42,373 nt of DNA, from positions 1-42,373 of IMG/VR virus record IMGVR_UViG_3300047546_001448, one strand, 5' to 3'. Numbering within the stretch: the first letter of the stretch is position 1; each line of letters starts with the position of its first letter. The position numbers and the translations under genes were made by a program. Positions 23,316 to 29,711 of the stretch are shown here, in pieces. Source of the stretch: a virus. The notes beneath the pieces are model-generated. The model made no database searches and had not been told where the DNA came from. It saw only the letters and a program-made list of their open reading frames with translations.

Positions 23316-23389
23316 CGAAGCGTACGGGACTTGAACCCGTGATCTCCACCGTGACAGGGTGGCGAATTAACCAACTATTCTAACGCTCC
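23316..23389 (-). tRNA. tRNA-Asp (GUC)
   Basis: Minus-strand cloverleaf: acceptor GGAGCGT with ACGCTTC, anticodon stem CCACC/GGTGG with loop CTGTCAC (anticodon GTC), T arm CGGG-TTCAAGT-CCCG. Isolated from the other tRNAs, in the DUF932 transcript's 3' region. Confidence 0.92.
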
Positions 23390-23395
23390 ATGTGT

Positions 23396-23419
23396 GAGCA
23401 GTTTATACTCATGCTCAGG
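23396..23419 (-). promoter_or_regulatory. CCTGAGCA...TGCTC 3'-UTR element, copy B
   Basis: Between the DUF932 stop and tRNA-Asp. CCTGAGCATG, an 11-nt AU-rich loop region ending AAAC, TGCTC. A hairpin GAAATT/AATTTC lies just before it, as with copy D. It might mark a processing site that frees the tRNA. Confidence 0.5.
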
Positions 23420-23431
23420 AGTTGAAATTAC

Positions 23432-24439
23432 TTACGCAATTTCTAAAACATCTCTTACAACATTTAGTAAGCGGTGTTTCTCAACTGTAATAGCAGGGTC
23501 AAAACCACTTGAACCCATTAGGATTGATTCAGTAAGACCACGCTTACCTCCACGATACCAATCAATGCGCTCAGTAAGTGCGTTCCATGCGCCCCATGCT
23601 GTGCCAGCAATCATTCCGTTGAACTCACCTGTGTAGATGTCGTTGATTGTATCAACTTTCTTAGTCCACTTAGTAAGTGCCTGTTTAGCGTCCTTGTCAG
23701 GCTTAGGATAGGCAGCAAGAACAATATCGTTGAATTGTTGCGCTGTGATTTCTTTCTCAATCATGGCTTGTGCCATTAGAGAGAATTCGTCCATGTAAGC
23801 ATTAGCAACAGCAAGAGCCTCACGAGCCTGTTGAACTTTACCTTCAGCAGATTGCGTGTGACGAATCTTGAATGATTGCTTGACACCATTCTTCTTGCGT
23901 GTGCGACCAAGAGCAACAGCAAGAGTATTAGCGCACACAACACGAACAGGTGTTACGCTTGCTTGAATAGCAACAGAGCCATCGTGTGATGTATTGACGA
24001 GAAGATAAGTTTTGACTTTATCTGCTACGCCATTAGGGTCTAGAACAGTCTCACGCTCAAGAGCAAGAGAACCGAATACAACACGACCACCACGCAGAGA
24101 GCCAGCAGTTTCCCAACGACCTCCACCATCAAGAATTGCGTCACCAAAAGTGAACAGTTCTTCATTTTGTAGTGGGACATAGCGTTCACCAACAACGCCT
24201 AAAACATCAACTTGATTTGCGGTGAATGGATTATCACGCACAACATATTGATAAGATTTATCAGATGAAAGAGTAGATGGGATTTCTACATCTTCAAGAC
24301 GAACATTCCAACCATCAAGATTGGCGAGTTCCAACATTTTTTCAGTAGATACTTCTTCCTGAAAAACTGTTCCTAAACCATGCCAAGCAGGTTCACGGAA
24401 CGAAGCGAAAGAATTAGCAGATTCTAATTCATGAGCCAT
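23432..24439 (-). CDS. DUF932 phage/plasmid-related protein (TIGR03299-like)
   Basis: 335 residues. MAHELE at the start, then REPAWHGLGT, YVPLQNEELF, GGRWETAGSLRGGRVVF and SVTPVRVVCANTL are the conserved blocks of the DUF932/TIGR03299 family, common in actinophages and plasmids; role not established. By eye its G+C is clearly higher than the AT-rich morons, suggesting a different ancestry. RBS AAAGGAAATAAA. Confidence 0.88.
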   Translation of the reverse strand: MAHELESANSFASFREPAWHGLGTVFQEEVSTEKMLELANLDGWNVRLEDVEIPSTLSSDKSYQYVVRDNPFTANQVDVLGVVGERYVPLQNEELFTFGDAILDGGGRWETAGSLRGGRVVFGSLALERETVLDPNGVADKVKTYLLVNTSHDGSVAIQASVTPVRVVCANTLAVALGRTRKKNGVKQSFKIRHTQSAEGKVQQAREALAVANAYMDEFSLMAQAMIEKEITAQQFNDIVLAAYPKPDKDAKQALTKWTKKVDTINDIYTGEFNGMIAGTAWGAWNALTERIDWYRGGKRGLTESILMGSSGFDPAITVEKHRLLNVVRDVLEIA

Positions 24440-24468
24440 TTTTATTTCCTTTCTGTTTTGTTATCTAA

Positions 24469-24497
24469 AGTTTAGCACAGGGGACAGACAAAGTCAA
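24469..24497 (-). promoter_or_regulatory. Sigma70-type promoter of DUF932 gene
   Basis: Minus strand TTGACT, 17 bp ending TGC, TAAACT. The spacer starts TTGTCTG, one mismatch from the TTGTCAG element of other early promoters. Confidence 0.75.
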
Positions 24498-24523
24498 TTC
24501 TTAAACAGGGAAAAGATTACAAT

Positions 24524-24562
24524 CTACGTAAAACGGACATTTCATGACAAAACGGGCCGACC
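24524..24562. repeat. Intergenic AAAACGGACATT / GGCCGACC element, copy 1
   Basis: CTACGTAAAACGGACATTT followed 10 bp later by CGGGCCGACC. The 12-mer AAAACGGACATT recurs at 27791, 30572 and 36829 (inverted). Confidence 0.65.
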
Positions 24563-24569
24563 AATTTTT

Positions 24570-24669
24570 TAGAGCAGTTTATAGACATGCTCAGGTCTTG
24601 GCCAATCTGAAAGAAAGGATGAAAGAGATTGGCCTTCTATGATCCTGGACCCTTTCATTGGTCCTAGGA
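24570..24669 (-). ncRNA. Structured 3'-UTR RNA with three hairpins and a possible kissing loop
   Basis: Downstream of the 24673-25128 gene, the minus-strand RNA can form three consecutive hairpins. Hairpin 1 pairs TCCTaGGACC with GGTCCAGGA (loop AATGAAAG). Hairpin 2 is a 9-bp GGCCAATCT/AGATTGGCC stem with loop starting CTTTCAT. Hairpin 3 is the CCTGAGCA...TGCTC element (copy C, 24572-24595), followed by TAAAAAATT. Loop 1 and loop 2 are complementary over 7 nt (ATGAAAG with CTTTCAT). Confidence 0.5.
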
Positions 24670-24672
24670 ATT

Positions 24673-25128
24673 TTAGTCAGTACGTGTTATCTCTTCGATA
24701 TCTGCGTCGACATTGATATCATACTCATATGAATCAACATTAACATATAGATTTAAACTATCGATATCAAAATCTTTTAGTTCTGACAATGGAATCTCTA
24801 CAGTTCCTGTGATTCGTGCAGTTGCTTCGAATTCAATTTCCTTAGTTGGGTTAAATCCAAAAATGCTGCAGATATCAGAAACAATATCTTCTGAATCCAT
24901 TTCCATATAATCAGCAAGACGACTAGACAATAAATTTACATTAGAAATATATTGTGCAAGATTCTTAGCGTTATAGCGTTTCTGCTCCAGTTCCCATTCA
25001 ATATCTGTTACCTTTACGGTAGGGTACGAGATAGTTTGGTCTGTTGCGTCCAAGTCAATTACTTTATATGTAACTAACTGATTGGGGTTGTAGTGGGCTG
25101 GCACTACGATTTCATTATTCGTTTCCAT
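24673..25128 (-). CDS. Hypothetical protein
   Basis: 151 residues, acidic (Asp/Glu-rich C-terminus), with a helical middle and alternating hydrophobic strands (EFEATARITGTVEIPLSEL). No family recognised. Overlaps the upstream gene by 14 bp, so translation is probably coupled. Transcribed from the promoter at 25418. Confidence 0.65.
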   Translation of the reverse strand: METNNEIVVPAHYNPNQLVTYKVIDLDATDQTISYPTVKVTDIEWELEQKRYNAKNLAQYISNVNLLSSRLADYMEMDSEDIVSDICSIFGFNPTKEIEFEATARITGTVEIPLSELKDFDIDSLNLYVNVDSYEYDINVDADIEEITRTD

Positions 25129-25390
25129 TTGTTATATCCTTTCCTAGTGAATCGAATTCATTGATAGTATTCATCATCTCATCTAATTCTGATTCTGTCA
25201 AGCAGACAGAAGTGACAAGGGTAGCGGTAAGTGCTGATAAGTGAGCAGAATACATAAACATTGCCTTGATGAATTCTTCCTCGCTCATTTCATTTCTACC
25301 ACGAAAAATCATAGAGGCGATACCCATAACTGATTCGTCGTGAACTGCGTCTTGTGTAGCAGTCTGTATTGCTAATGCGGTTGATAGCAT
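25115..25390 (-). CDS. Hypothetical helical protein
   Basis: 91 residues; starts MLSTALAIQTATQDAVHDE, contains an amphipathic MSEEEFIKAMFMYSAHLSAL. RBS AAGAAAGGAAAACA. First gene after a promoter with a CRP-like site; unknown role. Confidence 0.65.
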   Translation of the reverse strand: MLSTALAIQTATQDAVHDESVMGIASMIFRGRNEMSEEEFIKAMFMYSAHLSALTATLVTSVCLTESELDEMMNTINEFDSLGKDITNGNE

Positions 25391-25417
25391 TTGTTTTCCT
25401 TTCTTTGTTGTTATCTA

Positions 25418-25446
25418 ATAATAACATTTCCTACTGACAAAATCAA
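25418..25446 (-). promoter_or_regulatory. Early promoter with TGTCAG spacer element
   Basis: Minus strand TTGATT, spacer of 17 bp beginning TTGTCAG, TATTAT. Confidence 0.72.
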
Positions 25447-25478
25447 ATCAGGGTCTTAAAGTGTCTCACATAATGGAC

Positions 25479-25494
25479 TGTGTTTTGCATCACA
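25479..25494 (-). promoter_or_regulatory. CRP-like site
   Basis: TGTGT-N6-TCACA (one mismatch to TGTGA-N6-TCACA), centre 66 bp upstream of the -10 centre of the promoter at 25418-25446. Confidence 0.5.
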
Positions 25495-25495
25495 T

Positions 25496-25660
25496 TGGTC
25501 GGCCCCCGAAGGGGCTACAACGGGGGCAATTGCGATTACACATTCAAAACCCGTTGTAGCAATCCCCAAGGGACTTTCGCAGAAAGATCAATACAATTCG
25601 ATTTTGTATCGCAGTCTGCCTTGAACGCAGGGGATAGTGAGTGGGGCTTTTACACCCCAC
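25496..25660 (-). ncRNA. Highly structured non-coding region
   Basis: About 165 nt without a gene between the end of 25670-26089 and the next promoter. On the minus strand: GTGGGG/CCCCAC hairpin (25641-25660) right after the stop codon; ATACAA/TTGTAT near 25591-25610; CTTTC/GAAAG near 25573-25586; a 10-bp CTACAACGGG/CCCGTTGTAG stem (25515-25524 with 25550-25559); and GCCCC-TTCG-GGGGC (25502-25515), a UUCG tetraloop that is only stable on the minus-strand RNA. It ends at the GGTCGGCC boundary motif. Confidence 0.5.
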
Positions 25661-25669
25661 CCAATTTTA

Positions 25670-26089
25670 TTACAAGTATCTTGCGATAGCGTTGTAAGTA
25701 GAAGTAGAAACTACTTCCTCATCTGTCATCTTGAGAATACGAATTGCGTTCTCAATTTCCTCTACCATTTCCTTATACTGCCAATCGTGGAAACTCTCAA
25801 AATCCTTTTCAGGTTCAGCAGGTAGTTCTACGATACCCTTTGGGAGTGTGAAAGATACATTTATGTCGCCATTGTATCTTGTATGAGCAGACAAGTCTGT
25901 TGCCTTAGCAAGTTTATCAAGTGCTAACTTAGCAATCTCCTTGTTATACTTTTCTTGTGCCTTTGAGAACTTCTCCTCATTGACTTTCTGATTAGCCTTA
26001 TCCTTTTGGATTTGTGCTAACTTTGTTTCAAGTGCCTTGATTACTTTGGTTGTAGCAATCTTGACATTTATGGCTTTTCCTCTTGCCAT
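25670..26089 (-). CDS. Hypothetical coiled-coil protein
   Basis: 139 residues. Residues 15-60 are a Lys/Glu/Gln-rich heptad-like helix (KLAQIQKDKANQKVNEEKF), followed by a beta segment (INVSFTLPKGIVELP) and a helical end. Possibly oligomeric. RBS GAAAGGAAACAAA. Function unknown. Confidence 0.65.
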   Translation of the reverse strand: MARGKAINVKIATTKVIKALETKLAQIQKDKANQKVNEEKFSKAQEKYNKEIAKLALDKLAKATDLSAHTRYNGDINVSFTLPKGIVELPAEPEKDFESFHDWQYKEMVEEIENAIRILKMTDEEVVSTSTYNAIARYL

Positions 26090-26122
26090 TTTGTTTCCTT
26101 TCGTTTCGTTGTTGTTGTTTTT

Positions 26123-26151
26123 ATTCTAGCATTTTACTACTAGAAAAGCAA
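26123..26151 (-). promoter_or_regulatory. Sigma70-type promoter with extended -10
   Basis: Minus strand TTGCTT, 17 bp ending TGC, TAGAAT; drives 25670-26089. Confidence 0.65.
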
Positions 26152-26153
26152 GT

Positions 26154-26179
26154 GAGCAGTTTTAGTAGTCTTGCTCAGG
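26154..26179 (-). promoter_or_regulatory. CCTGAGCA...TGCTC 3'-UTR element, copy D
   Basis: Downstream of the 26199-26366 stop. CCTGAGCAAG, loop ending AAAAC, TGCTC; the loop is 2 nt longer than in copies A-C. Preceded by a TTCCT/AGGAA hairpin. Confidence 0.5.
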
Positions 26180-26198
26180 ACTTTTCCTGTATTAGGAA

Positions 26199-26366
26199 TT
26201 ACTTTGCTGTCCAAGTTGTCCAGCGTGGTGTGCCATTGACATCAAGTTTGACACGAACGCTTGTTCCGTCTGTGTTTGGCTTGATTTCAGTAATGACACC
26301 TGTGACCTTTGACTTCTGTGAGGTGTAGGTGTCGCCTACCTTGTATTGTGCGTTCTTTACTGCCAT
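26199..26366 (-). CDS. KOW/SH3-like small protein, paralogue 1
   Basis: 55 residues from the ATG at 26366 (RBS GAAAGGAAATACA). YKVGDTYTSQKSKVTGVITEI and RVKLDVNGTPRWTTW look like a small beta barrel with an R-W/R-F surface. Related to the next gene upstream in the same positions (VGD-x2-T-x2-K-x-x-TG-x-I). Confidence 0.62.
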   Translation of the reverse strand: MAVKNAQYKVGDTYTSQKSKVTGVITEIKPNTDGTSVRVKLDVNGTPRWTTWTAK

Positions 26367-26403
26367 TGTATTTCCTTTCATAGTGGTTGGTATTACTTGT
26401 ATT

Positions 26404-26432
26404 ATTATGACATTTATGGGATTATTTGTCAA
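26404..26432 (-). promoter_or_regulatory. Sigma70-type promoter
   Basis: Minus strand TTGACA, 17 bp, CATAAT; drives 26199-26366. Confidence 0.68.
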
Positions 26433-26453
26433 ATCCCACAAATACCATAAGTG

Positions 26454-26469
26454 TGTGATTTACATCACT
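26454..26469 (-). promoter_or_regulatory. CRP-like site
   Basis: TGTGA-N6-TCACT, centre 55 bp upstream of the -10 centre of the 26404 promoter. It overlaps the stop of the next gene upstream. Confidence 0.55.
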
Positions 26470-26635
26470 TAGAGGTTTTGACCATAGCAAAACGACGAGA
26501 GCCATTTGCTAGGATAAGATTTACACGAGTGACCTTGTTGCTAAGAGGAGAAAACCCAGCAATTCTGCCTGTAATTCCTGTCTTAGAAGTAGTGAATAGG
26601 TCGCCTACTTGATAAGTGTATCCGCCTAGTGTCAT
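26465..26635 (-). CDS. KOW/SH3-like small protein, paralogue 2
   Basis: 56 residues from the ATG at 26635 (RBS AGAAAGGAAAACAG). YQVGDLFTTSKTGITGRIAGF and RVNLILANGSRRFAMVK align with the downstream paralogue. The pair probably arose by tandem duplication and each kept its own promoter and CRP-like site. Function unknown. Confidence 0.62.
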   Translation of the reverse strand: MTLGGYTYQVGDLFTTSKTGITGRIAGFSPLSNKVTRVNLILANGSRRFAMVKTSK

Positions 26636-26666
26636 CTGTTTTCCTTTCTGTTTTCGTTGTAGTATT

Positions 26667-26695
26667 AGTTTAGCAAAAAAATACAAGAAATACAA
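26667..26695 (-). promoter_or_regulatory. Sigma70-type promoter with extended -10
   Basis: Minus strand TTGTAT, 17 bp ending TGC, TAAACT; drives 26465-26635. Confidence 0.65.
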
Positions 26696-26726
26696 ATCGG
26701 TGAGGGGATCTAGGGGGGCTTTTTAA

Positions 26727-26742
26727 TGTGTCCTTAATCACA
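26727..26742 (-). promoter_or_regulatory. CRP-like site
   Basis: TGTGT-N6-TCACA, centre 65 bp upstream of the -10 centre of the 26667 promoter. Confidence 0.5.
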
Positions 26743-26865
26743 GGGTCGTAACTTGACAATTAGGATCTTTGGGGGCCGACCACTTTTTGCGGGGGATTTA
26801 TTGAATTAAGAAAAAATATAACAGTATCCATATAAGAAATACAAGTTCTATTTTCAATCTAACTC

Positions 26866-27585
26866 CTATTTTTTACTAGAAGAGAAAACTATATCTGCTT
26901 TATTATACACACACAAGCCACACGATACGCAAGCAGAGCCATTTGTAGAAATAAGCGGAATACGTTTTGCATTTTCAGGACACTTTGCTCCTGGTTTAGA
27001 AATTAATTCTTTTAGTGTTTCTTGACCTACTGCAAAATTCTGTGCAAGGTATGCCATGCGTACGCCATTATTTAGTTTTAAATCTACTGCGGTTTTGATA
27101 TTCTCACTATCTGCAGAGAAATATAAACTAAGATTATCAATATCTTTTAGAATAATTGCTGCAGACTTTACTCGTGTATATACCCAGAATTGAACATCAG
27201 GATTATTTAGAATAACATGCTTCCATGCGAATGCGTACTCATCGCTAAAGAAATCGCCATCCCAGTGAATACGGAATAGTTTATCTGCGCCTTTCTTATC
27301 ACAATCAGCCTTAAAATCGTTAATCATATCTTGTAGCAAGGCCTCCATAGTATCATGGTCTGCATTGCGTAGCAATTCCCAATTATGAAGTAATACGGCT
27401 TTTACGCCTTTGTATATTTTCTCAAGTTTTCCTGCGTAGCAAACGCTTTCACAAACACTAGTGGCACCAGGACACGAGAAATCTTTTCCAGCAGGTAATC
27501 CGAATGTGTTGGCAATTGTTGGGGTTTTTCCATTCTTCGAAACAGCATTAGCCACCTTCCTATCATTAGAGCGTTTTAGTTTCAT
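26866..27585 (-). CDS. GP88-like phage protein with Cys clusters
   Basis: 239 residues. NTFGLPAGKDFSCPGAT with CESVCYAGK (Cys 38, 45, 49) and a C-terminal CPENAKRIPL...CVSCGLCVYNK match the phage GP88 (gene product 88) family. The Cys sets resemble iron-sulfur or zinc ligands; the FRIHWDGDFFSDEYAFAWK and FWVYTRVKSA segments are conserved in the family. Biochemical function unknown. Coupled by an ATGA overlap to the basic peptide upstream and also has an internal promoter. Confidence 0.8.
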   Translation of the reverse strand: MKLKRSNDRKVANAVSKNGKTPTIANTFGLPAGKDFSCPGATSVCESVCYAGKLEKIYKGVKAVLLHNWELLRNADHDTMEALLQDMINDFKADCDKKGADKLFRIHWDGDFFSDEYAFAWKHVILNNPDVQFWVYTRVKSAAIILKDIDNLSLYFSADSENIKTAVDLKLNNGVRMAYLAQNFAVGQETLKELISKPGAKCPENAKRIPLISTNGSACVSCGLCVYNKADIVFSSSKK

Positions 27586-27728
27586 TGTTGCCTTTCTTTC
27601 TTTGCTAATTCTATCATTTTTTTATTGCTTTGTCTAGTGTAACCCTTTTTATTTGGCAAGGCGGAAGCAGCATTAGATCGACGCAACTCTTGAATGCGTC
27701 TTAACTCTTCTTTGGTTTTTCTAAACAT
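27582..27728 (-). CDS. Small basic helical protein
   Basis: 48 residues, Arg/Lys-rich (MFRKTKEELRRIQELRRSNA), likely nucleic-acid binding. Leaderless start 6 nt after TAAGAT. The promoter of the GP88-like gene lies within its coding sequence. Confidence 0.58.
   Translation of the reverse strand: MFRKTKEELRRIQELRRSNAASALPNKKGYTRQSNKKMIELAKKERQQ
27608..27636 (-). promoter_or_regulatory. Intragenic sigma70-type promoter
   Basis: Minus strand TAGACA, 17 bp ending TGA, TAGAAT, inside the 27582-27728 gene; serves the GP88-like gene. Confidence 0.55.
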
Positions 27729-27734
27729 AAAATA

Positions 27735-27763
27735 ATCTTATCATAAAAATCTATGAAATACAA
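27735..27763 (-). promoter_or_regulatory. Leaderless promoter
   Basis: Minus strand TTGTAT, 17 bp ending TGA, TAAGAT, then 6 nt to ATG 27728. Confidence 0.68.
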
Positions 27764-27783
27764 ATTGGGAGGTTCTTAACAAA

Positions 27784-27821
27784 CTACGTAAAACGGACAT
27801 TTGGTACAAATTGGTCGGGCG
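27784..27821. repeat. Intergenic AAAACGGACATT / GGTCGGGC element, copy 2
   Basis: CTACGTAAAACGGACATTT, then GGTCGGGCG 10 bp later. Same arrangement as at 24524-24562, with the GC block inverted. Confidence 0.65.
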
Positions 27822-27824
27822 TTT

Positions 27825-28052
27825 TTATTCTACAAAAACATACCACTCAATTTTTTCATCATCTAAAACAAATACTTCAACCTCATCATCAAAGTCATCA
27901 ACTAAAATAAGATGATAGCCATTGTTATTTTCAATTATTGTTTTTAGTGTTAGGTATTGTTCATCTATTTTGATTAGATCACCTTCCGCCAATTGGTTTG
28001 GCAGAAGATAATCAGCAAAGACAAGTTCCATACTCATCATTGTATCAGACAT
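27825..28052 (-). CDS. Hypothetical acidic protein
   Basis: 75 residues, Asp/Glu rich (ILVDDFDDEVEVFVLDDEK). GDLIKIDEQYLTLKTI suggests a small beta-barrel. It starts immediately after the stop of the upstream gene. Acidic small phage proteins can mimic DNA, but no evidence is seen for this. Confidence 0.62.
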   Translation of the reverse strand: MSDTMMSMELVFADYLLPNQLAEGDLIKIDEQYLTLKTIIENNNGYHLILVDDFDDEVEVFVLDDEKIEWYVFVE

Positions 28053-28262
28053 TTATTTACCGCTAACTCTGCCGTCAGCATAAAAGTTTTTAGTATACAT
28101 TTTACCTGTTGGGTCTGTGAGATTATAGGTTGCGTATTCTTTAGCGTTGCCGTGGTCTTTACACAATGCCCAAAGTTGAGCGGCATCAGTAAAGTCAGCA
28201 ATTCGGTGAGTATTGTATAACTCTCCGTCATAGTAAGTAGTCAAGACATAGTGGTATTCCAT
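28053..28262 (-). CDS. Hypothetical protein
   Basis: 69 residues from the ATG at 28262, set by GAGAGGAA upstream. MEYHYVLTTYYDGELYNTHR then DPTGKMYTKNFYADGRVSG. No family recognised. Confidence 0.62.
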   Translation of the reverse strand: MEYHYVLTTYYDGELYNTHRIADFTDAAQLWALCKDHGNAKEYATYNLTDPTGKMYTKNFYADGRVSGK

Positions 28263-28263
28263 T

Positions 28264-28563
28264 TTAGTATTCCTCTCGTTCAATAATCCAAGCGTCTAAG
28301 TGGTGTTGTTCAATAATAGCCCAAGCAGGGGCAGTAGTCAAACCTTTATAGGTAATTCCTTCAGGCATAGGTATTTCTAAATCCCATAGCCCTAAGTCAT
28401 TTACGGCGTCAATAGCCTCAATACAAGGTGCGACCATTGACTTAGGAACGGGCGGATAGTGATTAGCAGATAAGTGAATACCTATCTGAGTTTCAATATC
28501 TAAGTTTATTCCTAAATCACTTAGAGTTCCGTCTGCCATTTCTGTTGCCATATTACTTCCCAT
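28264..28563 (-). CDS. Hypothetical protein
   Basis: 99 residues from the ATG at 28563, 9 nt after GGAGG; a second ATG four codons on is possible. Contains IGIHLSANHYPPVPKSM and a C-terminal AWAIIEQHHLDAWIIE. Similar short proteins occur in actinophages, with no known role. Overlaps the preceding gene region by two bases at its start. Confidence 0.6.
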   Translation of the reverse strand: MGSNMATEMADGTLSDLGINLDIETQIGIHLSANHYPPVPKSMVAPCIEAIDAVNDLGLWDLEIPMPEGITYKGLTTAPAWAIIEQHHLDAWIIEREEY

Positions 28564-28564
28564 T

Positions 28565-28783
28565 TTAGTTAGCCTCCTTAGTTCCAAATATAGCAAGTTC
28601 AGGCTCACTTAGCAAACCATTATCATAGATTACTGAGCCATCTTCATCTAGGATTAGTCCATAGGTATTACAATCGCAATCCTCAACATCATAGTCTTCG
28701 CCATTAGCGAAACCAATATAACCTTTACCATAGCAGAAATTACAAGAAGCAATCTGCCGTAGTGCGTATTCCAATTTATCCAT
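28565..28783 (-). CDS. DnaJ-type zinc-ribbon-like protein
   Basis: 72 residues. CNFCYGKGYIGF and CDCN form the CxxCxGxG pattern of DnaJ-type zinc modules. A shortened relative with the same CxxCxGxGY...EDYxxxxCxC pattern lies on the other strand at 31315-31434. RBS AAGAAAGGAAATAAAA. Confidence 0.68.
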   Translation of the reverse strand: MDKLEYALRQIASCNFCYGKGYIGFANGEDYDVEDCDCNTYGLILDEDGSVIYDNGLLSEPELAIFGTKEAN

Positions 28784-28810
28784 TTTTATTTCCTTTCTTT
28801 CAATACTGAA

Positions 28811-28839
28811 ATCCTATCATAGGGGGCTGACAAAATCAA
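28811..28839 (-). promoter_or_regulatory. Early promoter with TGTCAG spacer element
   Basis: Minus strand TTGATT, 17-bp spacer starting TTGTCAG and ending TGA, TAGGAT. Confidence 0.75.
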
Positions 28840-29009
28840 ATCCCCACGCTATCCTCAACACGCCACCTTGCGACATATCTTTCTAGGTCTGCTAGATTTT
28901 CGTCTGTGAGGTAAGTAGATAGTACGCCAAAAGAATATGCGTATTCGTTATAGCCTTTTTCTCTTGCGTATGCTAAGAGATCGTTTAGAATGTCATTTCT
29001 GTTTTTCAT
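28836..29009 (-). CDS. Hypothetical protein
   Basis: 57 residues from the ATG at 29009 (AAAGGAAAACTA upstream). Helical, EKGYNEYAYSFGVLSTYL and ENLADLERYVARW. The stop overlaps the -35 of the downstream promoter. Function unknown. Confidence 0.6.
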   Translation of the reverse strand: MKNRNDILNDLLAYAREKGYNEYAYSFGVLSTYLTDENLADLERYVARWRVEDSVGI

Positions 29010-29036
29010 TAGTTTTCCTTTCATTTTCAGGCTTCC

Positions 29037-29065
29037 AGCCTATCATTTTTTACTGACATTTTCAA
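29037..29065 (-). promoter_or_regulatory. Early promoter with TGTCAG spacer element
   Basis: Minus strand TTGAAA, 17-bp spacer starting ATGTCAG and ending TGA, TAGGCT. Confidence 0.72.
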
Positions 29066-29069
29066 TTTA

Positions 29070-29077
29070 GACACGCC
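29070..29077 (-). promoter_or_regulatory. GACACGCC element
   Basis: Reads GGCGTGTC in the direction of the 29037 promoter, 4 bp upstream of its -35. Confidence 0.55.
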
Positions 29078-29084
29078 GAAAATC

Positions 29085-29100
29085 TGTGAGAAAAATCACG
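29085..29100 (-). promoter_or_regulatory. CRP-like site
   Basis: TGTGA-N6-TCACG, centre 53 bp upstream of the -10 centre of the 29037 promoter. Confidence 0.6.
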
Positions 29101-29129
29101 AGGCCCGTAAACTGTTACGTAATTCACAT

Positions 29130-29149
29130 TGTGGATAACTTGTGGATAA
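29130..29149 (-). promoter_or_regulatory. Pair of perfect DnaA boxes
   Basis: TTATCCACA occurs twice on the minus strand (29138-29130 and 29149-29141), 11 bp apart (one helical turn), next to a GGCCGACC motif. A third perfect box is at 30606-30614 and a near match at 30146-30154. Confidence 0.65.
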
Positions 29150-29177
29150 GGGGCCGACCCGTTTGTTGAAATTTCAA

Positions 29178-29273
29178 CTAATTATTTTTAGCAGCACACA
29201 CAAAACATTTTAGATCTGCGACAAAAATTCTACCGCAGATTTCACATGTTGAAAATTTTGTTTTTTTATTTAT
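29178..29273 (-). CDS. Zinc-ribbon microprotein with possible AUA start
   Basis: An open frame encodes a 31-residue peptide with CEIC and CFVC pairs, clearly zinc-ribbon-like. No ATG, GTG or TTG precedes it after the last in-frame stop. An ATA codon lies 8 nt after AGGA, so initiation may be non-canonical, or the gene may be broken. Directly downstream of the 29270-29461 gene. Confidence 0.35.
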   Translation of the reverse strand: MNKKTKFSTCEICGRIFVADLKCFVCAAKNN

Positions 29274-29461
29274 GTTATTATTCCTAACTCATCAACACCG
29301 CAAGCGGTTTCAAATTTTGCTTTGTCAAACATTTCATTTTTAGTTGAGAAATAAACTGAGAAATTTTCCACGAGGTCTTCATAGACCTGTGGGTGAATTT
29401 CATCTTTAACATCATTTAGAATTGAAGCGATAGCCTTGAAGTGTGATTTAGTTAGCGACAT
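29270..29461 (-). CDS. Hypothetical protein
   Basis: 63 residues; helical with a DEIHPQVYEDLVENF centre. RBS GGAG 7 nt before the ATG, which overlaps the upstream gene by 14 bp. Unknown function. Confidence 0.62.
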   Translation of the reverse strand: MSLTKSHFKAIASILNDVKDEIHPQVYEDLVENFSVYFSTKNEMFDKAKFETACGVDELGIIT

Positions 29462-29711
29462 TATTTTCTCCTAACAAAATAAACGCATGAGAGCCACCGT
29501 CATTTAGTTTATTTAGAACATCTTGAATTTCTTGAAGTGTATAAGTTTGAGCAGGCAGATACTCTGACAACATTTCACAATGAAACTGTTGAAGAACATC
29601 TAGCGGAAGTGCTTTTAAGCGACCCAAAAACGGGGAATCAAAATTAATTCGTGAAATAAAATTTACCCCATTATAGATAAACGGGAAGTCTGTATAAGTT
29701 GCGTTAGTCAT
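29448..29711 (-). CDS. Hypothetical protein
   Basis: 87 residues. TDFPFIYNGVNFISRINF beta start, then LGRLKALPLDVLQQFHCEML and a helical C-terminus. RBS AAAGGAAAAT. The ATG shares a base with the stop of the 37-residue gene upstream. No family recognised. Confidence 0.62.
   Translation of the reverse strand: MTNATYTDFPFIYNGVNFISRINFDSPFLGRLKALPLDVLQQFHCEMLSEYLPAQTYTLQEIQDVLNKLNDGGSHAFILLGENNVAN

Noticed and set aside
25480-25825. Plus-strand ORFs over the structured region
   Set aside because: They cover hairpins and the end of a minus gene; no ribosome site.
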